Assembly (NCBI GenBank): GCA_965661945.1
Contig: CBFIFP010000002.1
Coordinates: 310,001 to 374,000 of the forward strand
Length of the DNA stretch: 64,000 nucleotides
Direction of reading: 5' to 3'
Origin: JAJRPT01 sp965661945
Lineage (GTDB): Bacteria; Bacteroidota; Ignavibacteria; Kapaibacteriales; UBA2268
Below the pieces are notes generated by a model, which ran no database searches, was not told the origin of the DNA, and was given only the letters and a program-made list of their open reading frames with translations. Positions 49,709 through 57,318 of the stretch are shown piece after piece. The position numbers and the translations under genes are program-made. Position 1 is the first letter of the stretch. The number at the start of each line of letters is the position of its first letter.

Positions 49709-50471
49709 TTAATTTTTTATTTTTTTTAGCACAAAGTAGTTCAAGTAGAAAATCATACCTATATAGGTTAAAATAAGGGTAGGTATTGTGGTATTAAACA
49801 TTACATTCAAGTCGGGAAGTCCAAACCANNNNNNNNNNNNNNNNNNNNNNNNNNNNNNNNNNNNNNNNNNNNNNNNNNNNNNNNNNNNNNNNNNNNNNNN
49901 NNNNNNNNNNNNNNNNNNNNNNNNNNNNTAAGAAAACAACTCCAAAAACAAATAAGCCTATTATATAAAACTTGTTTTTTGTAGTTCGTTCAATGCCTTT
50001 TTCTTTTTCTTTTTTGAAAAAATAGAACAATGCCAAGGTAGAAACTAAACCTTCTATTGCTATGGCGAGATAAACGTTGGAATGGTATAAACCAAGCCCA
50101 ATAGTATGAGTTTCTTCGCCAAAAATATGGTGTGGGTAACCCGATATGAAATCCAAAATAAAATGACCTAGAACTAGAAGACCGCCTGCTATTCCAATTT
50201 TAGTACTCTTAAAGATTAAGCGACCTATAAGGAAGATTGCCAAAACCCAAAATAGTTGTGGCAACAAGTCGTGACTAAAAAGCATATTTACATCAATGCC
50301 TTGTAAAGTTACCTCTTCGACACTATTTGGTTCTGTTGGTTCAATACCTAAATAATGTAATGTAAGCCAAACTAAATCCTGAAATTGTGAAGCTATTAAG
50401 AAGAATATTAAAGTGCCTTTTGGGAATTTTTGGTAAGCCAAAAGAGCTGTAGAATAATGACCTGCTAACAT
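49709..50471 (-). CDS. Membrane protein of unknown function, interrupted by an assembly gap
   Basis: The visible N-terminal ~180 residues (50471-49929) and C-terminal ~39 residues (49828-49709) are parted by 100 N, so true length is unknown and the frames across the gap need not match. It begins AGHYSTALLAYQKFPKGTL and has several membrane helices. His/Asp-containing segments FSHDLLPQ and GHFILDFISGYPHHIFGEE recall the YdjM-like membrane-bound metal-dependent hydrolases. That assignment is tentative. The start is ATG at 50471, 3 bases after the SDR stop at 50475, so the two are co-transcribed. Confidence 0.65.
49829..49928. other. Assembly gap (100 N)
   Basis: Exactly 100 unknown bases, the usual placeholder for a scaffold join of unknown size. 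It falls inside a membrane-protein gene in the accessory cluster. Confidence 0.99.
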
Positions 50472-50474
50472 ATA

Positions 50475-51242
50475 TTATTTATTTGGTATTGCTTGTTTAT
50501 TCAGTTGTTTGAATATGAATTTCGGAGCCAAACGGCTCATTACTTTTAGTGCTTTGGAAATACCTGGCGTAATTTCTTCCTTTCCTTTTATATAATCTTT
50601 CCAAAAAATATCTGCTAATTTTTCGGGTGGCATTGGTTTCAAGTTATCATCATCGGCAATATCAGCTCCGTGTGCCAAGGGCGTATCCACAACAGGTGGC
50701 AAGAGTTCAACCACTTTTATATTATGCGGTTGTAGTTGCGGTCGAATGGCTTGTGTCCAAAAATGCAAAGCTGATTTTGTTCCTGAATACACAGGTGCTT
50801 GTGCAAAAGGAACATACGCCAAGCCCGAAGAAACATTTACCAAAACTGCATTTTTACTTTTTTTAAGTAATGGAAGGAAGTAGTGCAATACTCGAATAGG
50901 CGAATTATAGTTGATTTCAATTTCCTGCATTTGTTTTTGCAAGTCGTTGCTTTCATTGCCCGTATCTACCAAATTCATAATCCCTGCATTGTTGATAAGA
51001 ACATCCAATCCGTCAAATTTTTGTTGAATATCATCTGCAAGCATCCTTACTTCGGCATCATTTGTTACATCACTTTGATAGATATGTATTTGGGGATTCT
51101 CTTGTTTTACTTTTTCTAATTTAGAGAGATTTCTACCCGTTATGATTACGGTATTGTTATTCTCTAAGAATTTTTTAGCTAAGGCAAGTCCAATGCCTGA
51201 ACCACCACCTGTTATTAGTACTGTTTGATTTGATTGTTTCAT
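50475..51242 (-). CDS. Short-chain dehydrogenase/reductase (DltE-like)
   Basis: 255 residues. The cofactor site TGGGSGIG is at 11-18, with ITGRNLSKLEKV after it. The active site shows NNAGIMNL, Ser in VNVSSGLAYVPFAQ and YSGTKSALHFWTQ. The C-terminal part (LLPPVVDTPLAHGADIADDD) is close to the DltE/YvrD-like SDRs often found with HxlR or TetR regulators. It is an NAD(P)-dependent oxidoreductase; the substrate is unknown. It is preceded by DUF4345 and a four-helix protein in the same direction, and followed by the gap-containing gene. Confidence 0.88.
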   Translation of the reverse strand: MKQSNQTVLITGGGSGIGLALAKKFLENNNTVIITGRNLSKLEKVKQENPQIHIYQSDVTNDAEVRMLADDIQQKFDGLDVLINNAGIMNLVDTGNESNDLQKQMQEIEINYNSPIRVLHYFLPLLKKSKNAVLVNVSSGLAYVPFAQAPVYSGTKSALHFWTQAIRPQLQPHNIKVVELLPPVVDTPLAHGADIADDDNLKPMPPEKLADIFWKDYIKGKEEITPGISKALKVMSRLAPKFIFKQLNKQAIPNK

Positions 51243-51253
51243 TTGAGTTTATT

Positions 51254-51622
51254 TTATAGTGAACCTGCATTTAATAGTTTCGTCTGAAACCATAACATCA
51301 ATGCAGTAGGAATCAATTCTATTGCAATAAGAAAAATAAGAAATGGGGTTGCAGGATAATTTAGCAAAGCTGCAGCTCTGACAATACCCCCAATAAAAAC
51401 AGCTACCATCAAAAAACGAAATAAGGCTGTTTCTGATGGATTCCAAGCTACATAAAAAAAGGCCAAAGAAGTAGCCATCCAAATGGCAGCAACATAGCGA
51501 TGATTATTGTCTGTCATTGCATCTGTTACCGTAGCATTGTATTTGGCAGTTATGCCCATAAATCCTGTTGCAGCAGCAATAAGGCCATAAAGAATGAGGA
51601 AAATGCGAATAAATAAAAGCAT
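51254..51622 (-). CDS. DUF4345-like four-helix membrane protein
   Basis: 122 residues with four membrane helices. The pattern YGLIAAATGFMGI, NHRYVAAIWMATSLAFFYVA, GGIVRAAAL and IELIPTALMLWFQ fits DUF4345, a family of small membrane proteins common beside SDRs and HxlR/TetR regulators in Bacteroidetes. Its function is unknown. It lies 2 bases after the 52068-51625 gene's stop and 11 before the DltE-like SDR. Confidence 0.75.
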   Translation of the reverse strand: MLLFIRIFLILYGLIAAATGFMGITAKYNATVTDAMTDNNHRYVAAIWMATSLAFFYVAWNPSETALFRFLMVAVFIGGIVRAAALLNYPATPFLIFLIAIELIPTALMLWFQTKLLNAGSL

Positions 51623-51624
51623 AA

Positions 51625-52068
51625 TTAATTAGTTTTTGAGTTTGGTTTAAGAAAAGAGTAAGCAGCAATCATAATCGGAATTGCAAAGGGTATATGTTGC
51701 AAAATATCTTTAGCGCCTGCATTTGGCACAAAAGAACCCCATACAAACATATCAACAACAATTACTAAGATTAGTGTTACTATATGAAAGTAACCAGCCA
51801 ATTTATATTGTTTAAAATAGATGGCTAAAAGAACAAATATTGGTGGTAAGAAATCTCCAATTGCTTTAAATATAGCTACTATTTTTGCTAAAGACACGGC
51901 TGCTGATGAGTCTGGTATTATTGAAAAAGAGCCTTCTGTAGCACTTGGATGAGCTAGCCAAAAGATTCCGATACCAATAAGCATAATTGCCGATATTACA
52001 CTTGACCAAATACCAACTCGTATATTTTTTGATTGGCTTTTATTTCCTAAAAATGATTTTGTTTCCAT
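51625..52068 (-). CDS. Four-helix membrane protein, first gene of the HxlR-linked cluster
   Basis: 147 residues. The N-terminal ~17 residues are charged, then four membrane helices follow (about 20-40, 62-85, 90-112, 120-140). Recognisable stretches are IGIGIFWLAHPSATEGSF, AIGDFLPPIFVLLAIYFKQY and HIPFAIPIMIAAYSFL. It may belong to one of the small DUF families such as DUF4267, but this is not certain. It is the promoter-proximal gene of the minus-strand cluster, directly opposite the HxlR gene, so it is the gene most directly controlled by the shared operator. Confidence 0.65.
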   Translation of the reverse strand: METKSFLGNKSQSKNIRVGIWSSVISAIMLIGIGIFWLAHPSATEGSFSIIPDSSAAVSLAKIVAIFKAIGDFLPPIFVLLAIYFKQYKLAGYFHIVTLILVIVVDMFVWGSFVPNAGAKDILQHIPFAIPIMIAAYSFLKPNSKTN

Positions 52069-52077
52069 TGTTTTTAT

Positions 52078-52085
52078 TATTTTTG
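52078..52085 (+). promoter_or_regulatory. -7 box (TATTTTTG) for the HxlR gene
   Basis: An exact TAnnTTTG match on the plus strand, 60 bases before the HxlR ATG, overlapping the start region of the divergent transcript. Confidence 0.4.
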
Positions 52086-52099
52086 TATTAATTATGTAG

Positions 52100-52131
52100 C
52101 AAAATTACAAAAGAAAATTATTACTACCAAA
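52100..52131 (-). promoter_or_regulatory. Promoter of the accessory cluster (TTTG-N20-TAATTTTG)
   Basis: On the minus strand TTTG (52131-52128) and TAATTTTG (52107-52100) are 20 bases apart, a full match to the Bacteroidetes consensus. The box is 31 bases upstream of the first gene (start 52068). Confidence 0.7.
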
Positions 52132-52141
52132 TTAATAGTAA
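52121..52141. promoter_or_regulatory. Candidate HxlR operator (TTACTA-N9-TAGTAA)
   Basis: A perfect inverted repeat with 6-bp arms overlaps the -33 element of the cluster promoter and ends 4 bases before the HxlR start codon. TACT/AGTA arms resemble, from memory, operators of DUF24 regulators such as Bacillus YodB. Binding here would block the cluster promoter and autoregulate. Confidence 0.55.
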
Positions 52142-52145
52142 AAAA

Positions 52146-52577
52146 ATGAAAAATAATTTTAGATCAAGCTGTCCTTTAGCTTCTACTTTAGATATAATAG
52201 GAGATAAATGGTCATTGTTGATAGTTAGAGATATGTTGATTCAAGAAAAAAAGACATTTAAGGATTTTTCAGGTTCTCCCGAGAGAATAGCTCCGGGTAT
52301 TTTGTCTGCTAGATTAAAATGGTTAGAGGAAAATGAATTGATTACCAAACAAAAATTTCCAGTTAATCAAAAAGAAAACATCTATCTTTTAACTGATAAA
52401 GGAATAGATTTAGCTCCTGTAATAATGGAAATCATTTTATGGAGCGATAAAAATTTAAGAAATCAAAATGCTAATATGTATTCTTTGGCAAATGCTGGAT
52501 TTGATAAAGACAAATTTGAAGTAATAAAGAATGTTCAAAACAATTATCGTGAGATTGTTAGAAGTTTAATAGGTTAA
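52146..52577 (+). CDS. HxlR/DUF24-family winged-helix regulator
   Basis: 143 residues. The family signature is complete: SSCPLASTLDIIGDKWSLLI, then VRDMLIQEKKTFKDFSG, the recognition region PERIAPGILSARLKWLEENE and wing YLLTDKGIDLAPVIMEII. Cys9 in the SCPL motif is at the position of the redox-sensing N-terminal Cys of YodB, HypR and QorR, which respond to quinones, electrophiles or hypochlorite. It is divergently transcribed from the SDR/hydrolase cluster across a 77-base spacer with overlapping promoters and a dyad. The inducer is unknown. Confidence 0.92.
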   Translation: MKNNFRSSCPLASTLDIIGDKWSLLIVRDMLIQEKKTFKDFSGSPERIAPGILSARLKWLEENELITKQKFPVNQKENIYLLTDKGIDLAPVIMEIILWSDKNLRNQNANMYSLANAGFDKDKFEVIKNVQNNYREIVRSLIG

Positions 52578-52653
52578 GTTAAATTTATATTTTTAAATAT
52601 TCTTATTTGTGGATTAATTTAATAAGTTATATTTTCTTGTACTTTGTTTTCTC

Positions 52654-53412
52654 TCACCCCCAATTAGGCTTTCTTTTCTCTAAAAAAGCATTTATTCCTT
52701 CTTTTCCTTCTTCGCTAATACGTAAATCTGCAATTACTTTTGCAATGTATTGGTCTTGGTTTTCTATTTCGTCTATTTGCCTTATCATTTCTCTAACTTT
52801 CTTAGTGGCGAGTGGTGCATTTTTTATAATTTTTTGAACGAAATCATTTGTGAATGATTCAAGTTCTTCTATTTGAATTAAATAATTAATCATACCAATA
52901 TCTAATGCTTTATTTGCGTTAATTCTTTCGCCTGTAAGCAAATATTCCCTTGCTAAAGTTTCCCCAATTCTTTTTTTAACTATCGGAACTATTGCCGCTG
53001 GAACTATGCCATAATACAACTCGCTTATCCCAAACACTGCCCTTTCACTTGCTATCACTACATCAGAGCAAAGGGCTATTCCTGCTCCACCTCCAATCGC
53101 TGCACCATCAACTATAGAAATCACAGGAATAGGAAAATGATTAATTTGATTAAGCAACTCAACAAAATTCAGCGAGTCATCATAAATTTCTTGATAAGAT
53201 AAATGATTTACATCTTTGAGCCAGTTAAGGTCAGCCCCAGATGAAAAAACACCATTTTCACCTTTAATTATTAATACTTTGGTTTTAGAGTTACTAACTA
53301 TTTCTAATTCTTTTAAGAATAAATCAATTAACTCTGAATTAATCGCATTTTTAACTTCAAGACGAGAAATAGTAATTTCAGCAATATAATTCTGAATTTT
53401 TGTTTTTAGCAT
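52654..53412 (-). CDS. Enoyl-CoA hydratase/isomerase family protein
   Basis: 252 residues from the ATG at 53412; an in-frame TTG at 53421 adds three residues. Crotonase motifs are visible: the oxyanion-hole segment GENGVFSSGADLNWL, and DGAAIGGGAGIALCSDVVIA with the second oxyanion Gly, then FGISELYYGIVPAAIVPIV with the Glu and ALDIGMINYLI. Sequence style is closest to methylglutaconyl-CoA or enoyl-CoA hydratases. It hydrates unsaturated acyl-CoA in fatty or branched amino-acid breakdown, feeding electrons to ETF (43276-45008). It is single, convergent with the HxlR gene. Confidence 0.9.
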   Translation of the reverse strand: MLKTKIQNYIAEITISRLEVKNAINSELIDLFLKELEIVSNSKTKVLIIKGENGVFSSGADLNWLKDVNHLSYQEIYDDSLNFVELLNQINHFPIPVISIVDGAAIGGGAGIALCSDVVIASERAVFGISELYYGIVPAAIVPIVKKRIGETLAREYLLTGERINANKALDIGMINYLIQIEELESFTNDFVQKIIKNAPLATKKVREMIRQIDEIENQDQYIAKVIADLRISEEGKEGINAFLEKRKPNWG

Positions 53413-53597
53413 AAATTTCAATTATTTAATAAAGACCTATAAAAAATGAATCTAAAATAAATAAACTAATATTTATTAGAAACTTGATAATAAATTCCAA
53501 AAATAAGAAAAATATGTAGTTAATCAAAAATTAGCTTTTTAAAATTAAATATTTACATATTTTTTAAAAAAACTAAATAAAAAATATATCAACTTAA

Positions 53598-53629
53598 TTT
53601 GCAGTTTTTAGATAAAAGCCCTATTTTAG
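53598..53629 (+). promoter_or_regulatory. Probable promoter of the BNR-repeat protein gene
   Basis: TTTG (53598-53601), 20 bases, then TATTTTAG (53622-53629), one mismatch to TAnnTTTG. It lies 32 bases before the ATG at 53662. Confidence 0.5.
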
Positions 53630-53661
53630 TAAATTATAATTAAAAAAATAGAAAATCATAA

Positions 53662-56600
53662 ATGAAAAAATTAATATTATTCATCATATTCACTAGTATC
53701 TTAAATGCTAAAGAAATTAATCAAAACGAAATAAACTTAACTGATTTTAAAAAACTTGCACCTCGAAATATAGGACCTGCTGGCATGTCAGGAAGAGTAA
53801 CCTCAATTGACGTGAATCTCTTAAACAAACAAGAAATATATTGTGGAACTGCCTCTGGTGGTCTTTGGAAATCAACAAGCGGAGGTATTGACTGGTTTCC
53901 AATATTTGATTCAGTAGAAGTTCAATCCATAGGAGCAGTTAAAATCCAACATAATAATCCAGATGTTATTTGGGTCGGAACTGGTGAAGGTAACCCTCGA
54001 AACTCGCTAAACTCTGGAAAAGGAATTTACAAGTCTATTGATGGCGGAAAAACTTGGCAATTTAAAGGTTTACGAAATTCAAGTAATATTCACAGAATAA
54101 TCATTAATCGTGATAATCCTAATATAGTTTTTGCTGGAGTTATAGGAAATCCTTGGTTTAATTCAGAAGAAAGAGGAATTTTTAAAACCACTAATGGTGG
54201 TGATACATGGGAGAAAGTTTTATATATAAATGACTTAACTGGATGTGCTGATTTAGTTGTAGATCCCATAAACCCTAACAAGATGCTTGCTTCAATGTGG
54301 GAACATCAACGAAAACCATACTTTTTTAATTCAGGAGGAGATGGCTCCGGACTTTATATAACTTATAATGCAGGTGTTACTTGGAAAAAAATTAAAAAAG
54401 GATTACCAGAGGGCAAAATTGGTAGAATAGGTTTGGCAATTGCAAATAATAAAAATAACATTATATATGCAACAGTAGAAGCCAAAAAAAATGGATTTTA
54501 CAAATCAGAAGATGGGGGAGAGTCTTGGAAATTAATTACCAACTCAGGTTTTGGAGACAGACCATTTTATTATTCCGAAATTTATGTTGACCCACAAAAT
54601 GAGAACAGAATCTACACGCTTTATTCTATGATTTCTCGATCTGAGGATGGCGGAAAAACTTGGGAAGTTATTGTTCCTTATTCAGGAGTTCACCCCGACC
54701 ACCACGCTTTTTGGATAGACAAAGATAATCCCAAATATTTGATAGATGGAAATGATGGTGGCTTAAATATATCATGGGATATGGGAAAATCTTGGCGATT
54801 TATTGAAAATATACCGGTAGCTCAATTCTATCATATAAGTATTGATAATCAAAAACCTTATAATGTATATGGAGGAATGCAAGACAATGGCTCTTGGATA
54901 GGTCCATCAAGGGTTTGGAGACAAGGTGGTATTAGAAATTCATATTGGCAAGAGCTTGTATTTGGTGATGGATTCGATGTTCTTCCAGATCCTGAAAATC
55001 CAAGATATGGCTATGCAATGTGGCAAGGTGGCAATCTACAACGTTATGACGTAGAAACTGGTAAAACTAATTATATCAAACCAACTGAGTTTGACACAAA
55101 CTCCTTAAGATTTAACTGGAATGCAGCAATAGCGCAAGATCCTTTTGATAAAAATACAGTTTACTATGGCTCTCAATATGTTCATAAATCAACTAATTAC
55201 GGAAATGATTGGCAAACAATATCAACAGATTTATCAACAAACAACAAGGATAAATTAAATCAGTCTGAATCTGGTGGCTTAACCTTAGATGTTACTGGTG
55301 CTGAAAACCATTGCACAATTTTAGCAATTTCACCTTCAAAATTAAAAAAAGACCTAATTTGGGTTGGAACTGATGATGGTAATATTCAAGTTACTACCGA
55401 TGGTGGAAAAACATGGAAAAATACAATAAACAACATTTCAAATTACCCAGATTCACCTTGGGTACCTTATATTTTACCATCTGAGTTTAATGAAAATGAA
55501 TGTTTTGTAGTAGTAAATAATTATAGGCAAGGTGATTTAAAACCTTACCTTTACCATACAAATGATTTAGGAAAAACTTGGAAAAATATAGTTGAAAATA
55601 AAGGAATAGACTCTTACACTTTATCATTTTGGCAGGATATTAAATCGCCTAATTTATATTTCCTTGGAACTGAAAATGGACTATTTATTTCTTTCAACAA
55701 AGGAGAAGTTTGGCAAAAATGGAATATCGGTTACCCAGCATGTCCAACTATGGATATGGCTTATAGTAAAGAATACAATGACTTAGTTTTAGGTACATTT
55801 GGGAGAGCCGCTTGGATTTTTGATAACATCTCACCTCTCCAAGAAATCGCACAAGATAAAACTATATTAAATAAAAAATTACACATTTTTAAAGTTCAAG
55901 CGTCTCAAATTGCAACTTGGAGAAGAAGCACTGGCGAAAGATTCGACGCTGATGCGAACTATAAAGGAGATAATATTTCTTCCAATGCTAGAATATCATT
56001 TTATATTAAAAATGAAAAAAAAGATGATAAAAATAAAAAAGATGAAAAAGTAGAAGATGAAAAAACAGAAGAAGAAGAAGAAGAACAAAAACTACCCAAA
56101 AACCAAGTGAGTTTAAAAATATATGATAACAATAACAAACTAATCAGGGAGTTAAGACAAAAAGTAGAAAATGGTATAAATATTATTCAGTGGGGATTAG
56201 ACGCTCAAAAAGTAAGAAACCCTAATCAAAAGAAACCTCAAAAATTCTTTCAAAATGGTGGTAAACCTATAAAACCTGGTGAGTATTCAATTGTTATCGA
56301 ATACCAAGATAATTTTGATTCAACAAAAATAAATGTAGAATACGACCCAAGACTAAAATTTAACGAAAAAGTATTCCAAGCACAAGAATTAAAATTAGAG
56401 GAATTATATAAACTTGTTAATCTAACAACCCTAATTGCTGATAGAATAAGAGAATCAAAGGAAATTACTGATATCATTGAAAAAAAATATTCTAATTCTG
56501 ATAAAAAAATCATCAAGCAAGTAAAACAACTTAACGATTCAATAAATGTGAAAATTGATACAGTTCAGTCATTAATTTTTGGAGAAAAAAATGAAAAGCA

Positions 56601-56844
56601 AGGTATTTTTAGAAGACCCGACATTCTGAATGACAATCTTAGAAATGCAGAAAATTATATAACTTCTTCTGACTTTGAGCCCGGAAGGAATGTTGACAAT
56701 ATGCTTGAAAAATGTAACGCGCAACTCGACAAATTAATACAAAAAACAAATAAATTTTATGAAACTGATTGGCTGGAATATCAAGAAAAAATCGATAAAT
56801 TAGAAGCAGAACTATTTAAAAAATATGATAAAATAGAAAAGTAA
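53662..56844 (+). CDS. Secreted BNR/sortilin-type beta-propeller protein (VPS10-like glycosyl-hydrolase family)
   Basis: 1060 residues with a signal peptide (about 1-16). The N-terminal domain starts LAPRNIGPAGMSGRVTSIDV and carries many Asp-box (BNR) repeats: SIDGGKTWQF, KTTNGGDTWEK, KSEDGGESWKL, RSEDGGKTWEV and TTDGGKTWKN. These make the large propellers of the sortilin/VPS10-like family annotated as glycosyl hydrolase in Bacteroidetes. After ~730 comes a linker with a Lys/Asp/Glu-rich stretch (about 785-812), an Ig-like domain (NIIQWGLDAQK; PGEYSIVIEY) and a helical C-terminus. No T9SS signal is seen. No catalytic residue is identifiable, and the substrate is unknown. Confidence 0.85.
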   Translation: MKKLILFIIFTSILNAKEINQNEINLTDFKKLAPRNIGPAGMSGRVTSIDVNLLNKQEIYCGTASGGLWKSTSGGIDWFPIFDSVEVQSIGAVKIQHNNPDVIWVGTGEGNPRNSLNSGKGIYKSIDGGKTWQFKGLRNSSNIHRIIINRDNPNIVFAGVIGNPWFNSEERGIFKTTNGGDTWEKVLYINDLTGCADLVVDPINPNKMLASMWEHQRKPYFFNSGGDGSGLYITYNAGVTWKKIKKGLPEGKIGRIGLAIANNKNNIIYATVEAKKNGFYKSEDGGESWKLITNSGFGDRPFYYSEIYVDPQNENRIYTLYSMISRSEDGGKTWEVIVPYSGVHPDHHAFWIDKDNPKYLIDGNDGGLNISWDMGKSWRFIENIPVAQFYHISIDNQKPYNVYGGMQDNGSWIGPSRVWRQGGIRNSYWQELVFGDGFDVLPDPENPRYGYAMWQGGNLQRYDVETGKTNYIKPTEFDTNSLRFNWNAAIAQDPFDKNTVYYGSQYVHKSTNYGNDWQTISTDLSTNNKDKLNQSESGGLTLDVTGAENHCTILAISPSKLKKDLIWVGTDDGNIQVTTDGGKTWKNTINNISNYPDSPWVPYILPSEFNENECFVVVNNYRQGDLKPYLYHTNDLGKTWKNIVENKGIDSYTLSFWQDIKSPNLYFLGTENGLFISFNKGEVWQKWNIGYPACPTMDMAYSKEYNDLVLGTFGRAAWIFDNISPLQEIAQDKTILNKKLHIFKVQASQIATWRRSTGERFDADANYKGDNISSNARISFYIKNEKKDDKNKKDEKVEDEKTEEEEEEQKLPKNQVSLKIYDNNNKLIRELRQKVENGINIIQWGLDAQKVRNPNQKKPQKFFQNGGKPIKPGEYSIVIEYQDNFDSTKINVEYDPRLKFNEKVFQAQELKLEELYKLVNLTTLIADRIRESKEITDIIEKKYSNSDKKIIKQVKQLNDSINVKIDTVQSLIFGEKNEKQGIFRRPDILNDNLRNAENYITSSDFEPGRNVDNMLEKCNAQLDKLIQKTNKFYETDWLEYQEKIDKLEAELFKKYDKIEK

Positions 56845-56894
56845 TAGTTCTTAAAATATATATTAAATTTCACACAATGAATGAGATTTAAAAT

Positions 56895-56917
56895 ATTAAC
56901 TATTAATTTTCGTTAAT
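56895..56917. promoter_or_regulatory. Inverted repeat at the start of the metal-efflux operon
   Basis: ATTAAC (56895-56900) and GTTAAT (56912-56917) flank an 11-base spacer containing TAATTTTC (56904-56911), a near match to the -7 box. It ends 9 bases before the first gene and is a candidate operator. No regulator gene is adjacent. Confidence 0.35.
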
Positions 56918-56926
56918 AAAACTATA

Positions 56927-57280
56927 ATGGATAAATTAATAAAACATGGAACGATATTCGCTTTAATTGGAATGCTAATAATTCTTATGCATTCTATGGT
57001 TCCTCACGAACATGAAGATAAAAACAAAATAGCACAAAGCATATCATTACCTTCTGATAATATTGCTGATATTATTCTAATCGATATTGGAATATCGCAC
57101 TTAGAAAATCTAAATGTAGAAGATTCTATTATATTATTTTTTTTATATTCTTTTATATTATATATTTTAAATGACATTTCAAACAAAAAAATAAAGTTTC
57201 TCAGCCCAAAACCATCATTTCTCAAAACTATACTTTCCAACGAATTAAGTCACAGAGGACCTCCGTTTAGTTTAGTATAA
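56927..57280 (+). CDS. Small membrane protein at the head of the metal-efflux operon
   Basis: 117 residues. One helix (about 10-26) is followed by HSMVPHEHEDKN, a His/Glu-rich patch that could bind a metal ion, and a second hydrophobic stretch (about 66-82). It ends in HRGPPFSLV. Short proteins with an HxH patch and a terminal RGPP motif are often encoded just before CusA/CzcA pumps in Bacteroidetes. They may act as periplasmic metal sensors or carriers; the role is inferred only from context. The RND pump gene starts 38 bases downstream. Confidence 0.7.
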   Translation: MDKLIKHGTIFALIGMLIILMHSMVPHEHEDKNKIAQSISLPSDNIADIILIDIGISHLENLNVEDSIILFFLYSFILYILNDISNKKIKFLSPKPSFLKTILSNELSHRGPPFSLV

Positions 57281-57318
57281 TTTAAATTTTTACTAAACTA
57301 AATTAAAGGATTTTCAAA

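Noticed and set aside
46337..52577. Prophage or conjugative element
   Set aside because: No integrase, transposase, relaxase, phage structural gene or flanking direct repeat was found; only metabolic, membrane and regulator genes.
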